64,000 bases of DNA from assembly GCF_014202315.1 (NCBI RefSeq), contig NZ_JACHGN010000006.1, positions 310,001 through 374,000 on the forward strand. Reading direction: 5' to 3'. A program made the translations under genes and the position numbers. This stretch comes from Thermocatellispora tengchongensis. Its GTDB lineage: Bacteria; Actinomycetota; Actinomycetes; Streptosporangiales; Streptosporangiaceae. The notes beneath the pieces were generated by a model, which was given only the letters and a program-made list of their open reading frames with translations, was not told the origin of the DNA and ran no database searches. Positions 61,021 to 64,000 of this stretch are shown piece by piece (position 1 is the stretch's first letter; every line of letters starts with the position of its first letter).

Positions 61021-61622
61021 TCCGGGTGCTGCTGGCCGAGGACCAGCACCTCGTACGCGGTGCGCTGTCGGCGCTGCTGTCGCTGGAGGAGGACATCACC
61101 GTCGTGGCCGGGGTGGCCGACGGCGCGGCGGCGGTCGCCGCGGCGGCCGAGCACCGGCCGGACGTGGTGCTGCTGGACATCGAGATGCCGGTGATGGACG
61201 GCATCACGGCGACCGCGCGCATCCTGTCGGAGGTGCCGACGGCCAGGGTGCTGATCCTGACGACCTTCGGACGGCCCGGCTACCTGCGGCGCGCGATGGA
61301 CGCCGGCGCCTCCGGGTTCGTGGTGAAGGACACCGAGCCCGAGCGGCTGGCCGACGCGGTGCGCAAGGTGCGCGCGGGCCAGGTCGTGGTGGACCCCGAC
61401 CTGGCGGTGGCCTCGCTGGAACGCGGCCAGGACCCGCTCACCGAGCGGGAGCGGCAGATCCTGCGCGCCGCCGAGCACGGCGACACCGTGGCCGACCTGG
61501 CCAAGCGGCTGTGCCTGTCGGAGGGCACCGTGCGCAACCACCTGTCCAGCGCGATCGGCAAGACCGGGGCGCGCAACCGGGCCGAGGCGGCGCGCACGGC
61601 GCGGGAGAACGGCTGGCTGTAG
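61017..61622 (+). CDS. DesR-like NarL-family response regulator
   Basis: A 201-residue regulator: receiver domain with acidic pair at 8-9, Asp54 in VLLDIEMPVMDG and Lys in VVKDTEPERLA, and a LuxR-type helix-turn-helix LTERERQILRAAEHGDTVAD...LAKRLCLSEGTVRNHLSSAI. It overlaps the kinase by GTGA and is its partner. The palindrome at 58182-58205 is its probable target. The gene is convergent with the P450, 12 bp apart. Confidence 0.95.
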   Translation: MIRVLLAEDQHLVRGALSALLSLEEDITVVAGVADGAAAVAAAAEHRPDVVLLDIEMPVMDGITATARILSEVPTARVLILTTFGRPGYLRRAMDAGASGFVVKDTEPERLADAVRKVRAGQVVVDPDLAVASLERGQDPLTERERQILRAAEHGDTVADLAKRLCLSEGTVRNHLSSAIGKTGARNRAEAARTARENGWL

Positions 61623-61634
61623 GCCGGGCGCCGC

Positions 61635-62840
61635 TCAACAGGCGTGCCTCTCGTCCGGCGCCTCGTCCGGAAGCCTGTCCCGCAGCAGGCGCACCCGCAG
61701 CCTGGGCCGCCCGCACCCCGTGCACCCGTCCAGGGGCCCGGCCGGGCTGAGCGCCGGATACCTCGTGAACAGCGTGATCAGGGCGATGGACAGCGTCAGG
61801 CGCACCACCGAGGCGGCCGGGCACGCGTGGGCGCCGTGCCCGAAGGCGAGGTGGCGGGCCAGCACGCGGGTCAGGTCGAAGATGCCGGGGTCCTTGCCGC
61901 CCAGGACCGGCGCGTCGCGGCCGGCCGAGGAGAGCGCGATCGTGACGGCCTCGCCCCGGCACACCCGGACGCCGCCGAGGACCAGGTCCTCGGCCGCGAA
62001 GCGGACGGGCGCCAGCTCCGCAGGCAGGGCGTACCGCAGGACCTCCTCCACCGCGCCCGGCAGCAGCTCCGGCCGCCGGAACAGCCGGGCGACCTGATCG
62101 GGGTGGCGCAGCAGCGCCGCCACGGCGTCGGTCAGCACACCGGCGAGGTACAGGTGACCGGCCGCCGAGATGGACAGGGCCACATCGAGCAGCTCCTCCT
62201 CGCCGACGCGCTCGCCCGCCTCGCCCGCCTCGCCCGTCTCGCTCACCTCGGCCGCCAGCAGGCCCGACAGCAGGTCGTCGCCCGGACGGCGGCGCTTGTC
62301 GGCGATCAGATCGGCGAGCTGGTCCCGCAGCCTCGCCAACGCCTCCGGACTGCCCGAGGGCACGCCGAACGCCTGGAACGACCAGCGGCGGTAGTCGGCC
62401 CGCCGCTCCTGCGGCACGCCCAGCAGCTCGCACAGTGACAGGACGGGCAGCGGCGCGGTGTAACCCAGGACGAGGTCCACCTCGCGCAGCCCGCGCATGG
62501 CGTCCAGCAGCTCCACCGCGATCCGGCGCACCCGCGGGGCCAGCCACTGGCCCCGCTGGGGCGTCATGACGCCCGCGACGAGGTCGCGCAGCCGGGAGTG
62601 CCGTGACGGGGTCTCGGGGGAGCCGGGCGGCGCCGGCACCAGCCCGGGATGGGCCAGGGCCTCGCGCGCCAGGTCGTAGCCCACCACCAGCCAGCCGGCG
62701 GGGCCGGGGCCCGGCCCGGCGCGGTGGATCGGCCCGGCCTCGCGCAGGGCCGCATAACGGTCGCGAGGGGGCGCGGTGAGCGGCCCTTCACGCATGACCG
62801 GAAGTTCCGGAGGGGCTGACGCCTGCTCGGCATAGTGCAC
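61635..62840 (-). CDS. Atypical cytochrome P450 next to the poly-Cys peptide array
   Basis: A P450 of about 401 residues with ExxR in VEEVLRYALP, haem loop LAFGHGAHACPAASVVRL (Cys near 340) and the RHSRLRDLVAGVMTP B-C region. In the I-helix the usual AGHETTAN reads AGHLYLAG, so the acid-alcohol pair for oxygen activation is missing. The C-terminus carries an unusual CTGCG and ends in HAC. The GTG at 62840 follows GGAG with seven bases; longer starts have none. It is divergent from the precursor array, so a role in peptide tailoring is plausible but unproven. Confidence 0.82.
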   Translation of the reverse strand: MHYAEQASAPPELPVMREGPLTAPPRDRYAALREAGPIHRAGPGPGPAGWLVVGYDLAREALAHPGLVPAPPGSPETPSRHSRLRDLVAGVMTPQRGQWLAPRVRRIAVELLDAMRGLREVDLVLGYTAPLPVLSLCELLGVPQERRADYRRWSFQAFGVPSGSPEALARLRDQLADLIADKRRRPGDDLLSGLLAAEVSETGEAGEAGERVGEEELLDVALSISAAGHLYLAGVLTDAVAALLRHPDQVARLFRRPELLPGAVEEVLRYALPAELAPVRFAAEDLVLGGVRVCRGEAVTIALSSAGRDAPVLGGKDPGIFDLTRVLARHLAFGHGAHACPAASVVRLTLSIALITLFTRYPALSPAGPLDGCTGCGRPRLRVRLLRDRLPDEAPDERHAC

Positions 62841-62897
62841 GTGCCATCTCCTGCCACAGGAGGGGGAGCTCATCGTGGTCAAGTGGAACAAGGTCCG

Positions 62898-62926
62898 AAT
62901 CGACATCCGGTGGACGATCGTGTCAA
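62898..62926 (-). promoter_or_regulatory. Probable promoter of the atypical P450
   Basis: On the minus strand TTGACA (62921-62926) is 17 bases from TCGATT (62898-62903), about 58 bases before the GTG start. The 470-bp gap from here to the first precursor holds two hairpins and no gene. Confidence 0.5.
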
Positions 62927-63094
62927 CAAGCATGGTCCGCCCGAGGCCCGCGTCAAGTGAAGCGGCGATGACCGGGAGCCGATCGTTCCATGTCGTTCTC
63001 CTCACAGTCGGCGAATCGCGCATTGTGAGGTTGTGGCAACCCCTGAGTCAGCCAATGTTGGCGATATTGTCACATTCAAGCAGTGATCTTGCCT

Positions 63095-63157
63095 GCCCGA
63101 TCATCTTCAATCGGGCGTGCCGGAAATCGGCGGGCGGCTTCGCGAGAAGGCGAAGCC
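63095..63157 (+). promoter_or_regulatory. Two consecutive leader hairpins before the poly-Cys peptide array
   Basis: GCCCGAT (63095-63101) pairs with ATCGGGC (63110-63116), and GGCTTCGC (63136-63143) pairs perfectly with GCGAAGCC (63150-63157) over a six-base loop. They lie about 150-215 bases before the first precursor in its probable leader. They may be an attenuator, a stabilising 5' structure or the terminator of an undetected upstream transcript. Confidence 0.4.
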
Positions 63158-63308
63158 GGACGCGGCGGCCCCGCGACGGGGCGGCCACGTTCACCGGTGC
63201 CGCCGTCCGGCGGGCACCCGGCGCCGGCCGCTCATGGTCGCGCCCGCACGTACCCACTCTCCGGCCTGCCCTGCCGGTTCGTTCGTGTGTCCGGAAAGGG
63301 GGTGAACC

Positions 63309-63491
63309 ATGTCCAAGAACCTGGCGCTGGATCTGGCCGACATCGACGTCGAGCAGATCGCCCCGTACGGCGCTCCCGGCGAGGCGTCGCTCGAATCGCT
63401 GATGAGCGGTCACGGAATGCCGGAAATGGCGGCTTCGATCCTGCCGGTCGGCTGCTGCAGCTGCTGCCTTCCGTGCTGCTGCTGTTGCTGA
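63309..63491 (+). CDS. Thiopeptide-like precursor peptide 1 with poly-Cys core
   Basis: A 60-residue peptide. The leader (about 1-42) has LALDLADIDVEQI, then ASLESLMSGHGMPEMAAS, the leader end typical of thiazolylpeptide precursors (SLESLxxGHGMxEVAAS). The core after MAA reads SILPVGCCSCCLPCCCCC, with nine Cys. Cys runs are expected to become thiazoles/thiazolines if a cyclodehydratase is present beyond the right edge. Only one inner Ser is available for pyridine formation, so a standard thiopeptide macrocycle is doubtful. RBS AAAGGGGG. First of at least four tandem genes. Confidence 0.85.
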   Translation: MSKNLALDLADIDVEQIAPYGAPGEASLESLMSGHGMPEMAASILPVGCCSCCLPCCCCC

Positions 63492-63536
63492 CGCGCGTCA
63501 CCGCCGTCGCGTTCTCCGGGCACGAAAGGAGGTCTC

Positions 63537-63725
63537 ATGACACCCGGACGCACGCTCGCGCTCGACCTGGACGGCGTCGATGTCCAGCCTCTGGCGATCG
63601 TCCCCGCCGAGGGCGCCGCGTCGCTGGAGTCGCTGCTCGGCGCGAACGCCATGACCGAGGTCGCGGCGTCCTGCTCGCCCACCTGCAGCTGCTGCGTCGC
63701 CTGTTGCTGCTGCTGCTGCGGCTGA
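63537..63725 (+). CDS. Thiopeptide-like precursor peptide 2 with poly-Cys core
   Basis: A 62-residue paralogue: LALDLDGVDVQPL in the leader, then SLESLLGANAMTEVAAS (GHGM is replaced by ANAM) and the core SCSPTCSCCVACCCCCCG with ten Cys, six of them contiguous. AAGGAGG precedes the ATG by five bases. It follows gene 1 after 45 bp. The Ser and Thr residues near the start of the core could be dehydrated or cyclised. Confidence 0.85.
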   Translation: MTPGRTLALDLDGVDVQPLAIVPAEGAASLESLLGANAMTEVAASCSPTCSCCVACCCCCCG

Positions 63726-63774
63726 CCGAGTTCATCACCGATTCCCCTAGTCAATCCCGAGAAAGGAACGACCC

Positions 63775-63954
63775 ATGTCCCAGTCGTTCAAGCTGGACCT
63801 CGACGACTTCGACGTCGAGCCGCTCCACGCCGGCGACAGCCCGGCGGGCATCAGCCTGGAGTCGCTGACCCGCGGGCACGGCATGAGCGAGGTCGCGGCC
63901 TCGGTCGTCGGCGCCTGCCCGATCCTGCTCTGCAGCTGCTGCTGCTGCTGCTAG
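63775..63954 (+). CDS. Thiopeptide-like precursor peptide 3 with poly-Cys core
   Basis: A 59-residue paralogue: KLDLDDFDVEPLH, then SLESLTRGHGMSEVAAS (closest to the standard leader end) and the core SVVGACPILLCSCCCCC with seven Cys. Ser at core position 1 and Ser at 12 are spaced as in the 32-membered lactazole ring, the only one of the three cores with thiopeptide-like Ser spacing. AAAGGA lies before the ATG. It follows gene 2 after 49 bp and ends 14 bp before gene 4. Confidence 0.85.
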   Translation: MSQSFKLDLDDFDVEPLHAGDSPAGISLESLTRGHGMSEVAASVVGACPILLCSCCCCC

Positions 63955-63968
63955 GAAGCGCGCCCATC

Positions 63969-64000
63969 ATGGCCACCAATCTCCTGCTCGACCTGCGCGG
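63969..64000 (+). CDS. Fourth precursor peptide of the array, partial
   Basis: The last 32 bases start a further frame, MATNLLLDLRG, with the same leader opening (x-LLLDL) as the three genes before it. GGAAGCG precedes the ATG. It continues past the right edge, so the core cannot be read. Confidence 0.7.
   Translation, partial: MATNLLLDLR

Noticed and set aside
58260-61622. Assigning the ABC exporter and two-component genes to the poly-Cys peptide cluster as its self-resistance system
   Set aside because: Possible, but the P450 lies between them on the other strand and the same ABC/kinase/regulator sets are common as free-standing operons.
63309-63954. Classical thiopeptide assignment for all three complete precursors
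   Set aside because: The leaders fit, but cores 1 and 2 lack the Ser1/Ser10-13 spacing needed for the pyridine ring, so I leave the product class open.
63309-63954. Metallothionein identity for the poly-Cys peptides
   Set aside because: Contiguous Cys5-6 after a conserved RiPP leader differs from the spaced CxC/CxxC pattern of metallothioneins.

Overview
The window is very GC-rich DNA with GTG starts, frequent four-base gene overlaps, leaderless-looking starts, NarL-type two-component pairs, a cyclic-di-AMP (ydaO) leader in front of a muramidase and an IdeR/DmdR-type iron box. All of this fits an actinomycete of the Streptosporangiales/Streptomycetales kind; the genus cannot be told from the sequence. 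No rRNA, tRNA, CRISPR array, insertion sequence or phage module was seen. Genes are dense on both strands.

Layout. 0-5 kb: end of a LacI regulator, a TetR regulator divergent from an NTF2-like protein and an NmrA-like reductase, a MarR regulator with an EmrB/QacA-type exporter, and a secreted phosphodiesterase. 5.4-9.3 kb: sensor kinase, response regulator and an MMPL transporter; a near-identical 22-nt element precedes both the kinase and the transporter. 9.4-17 kb: a LacI-controlled sugar uptake and hydrolysis operon (solute-binding lipoprotein, two permeases, GH2 and GH43/GH130-like enzymes) with two operators three helical turns apart. 17-24.8 kb: LysR regulator, GH25 muramidase under a c-di-AMP riboswitch, MHS-type transporter, secreted pectate lyase behind a strong promoter and palindromic operator, an esterase, a 0.3-kb repeat patch and a DUF1684 protein. 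24.9-34.3 kb: molybdopterin oxidoreductase, LigB-type dioxygenase, a 24-residue Cys peptide with its own promoter and terminator, a DUF885 hydrolase, a rhodanese with a frameshifted end, a PiT phosphate transporter, a lipoprotein and a secreted EEP-type hydrolase.

34.4-41 kb: a stand-alone YcaO protein followed by a 39-codon gene with a strong ribosome binding site (candidate minimal RiPP pair), a thioesterase divergent from a P450, cytochrome bd-type oxidase cydAB, and an orphan mbtH gene behind an iron box. 41-58 kb: a GH15 enzyme and a large catabolic region. It holds a 3-hydroxyanthranilate dioxygenase homologue with all catalytic residues, an ACMSD-like decarboxylase, a RidA-like protein, a meta-cleavage-type hydrolase, an acyl-CoA/AMP ligase lacking the usual A10 lysine, a class III CoA-transferase, reductases, an MHS transporter and an IclR regulator. 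Together they suggest uptake and ring-cleavage degradation of an amino-aromatic acid. A secreted phytase-esterase-like protein follows.

58-64 kb: an ABC-2 exporter with a DesK/DesR-like two-component pair behind a perfect 24-bp palindrome, then an atypical P450 divergent from an array of at least four small genes. Their leaders resemble thiopeptide precursors but the cores end in runs of five or six cysteines. The array runs off the right edge, so the modifying enzymes are not visible. The poly-Cys array and the YcaO/peptide pair are the best candidates for undescribed systems.
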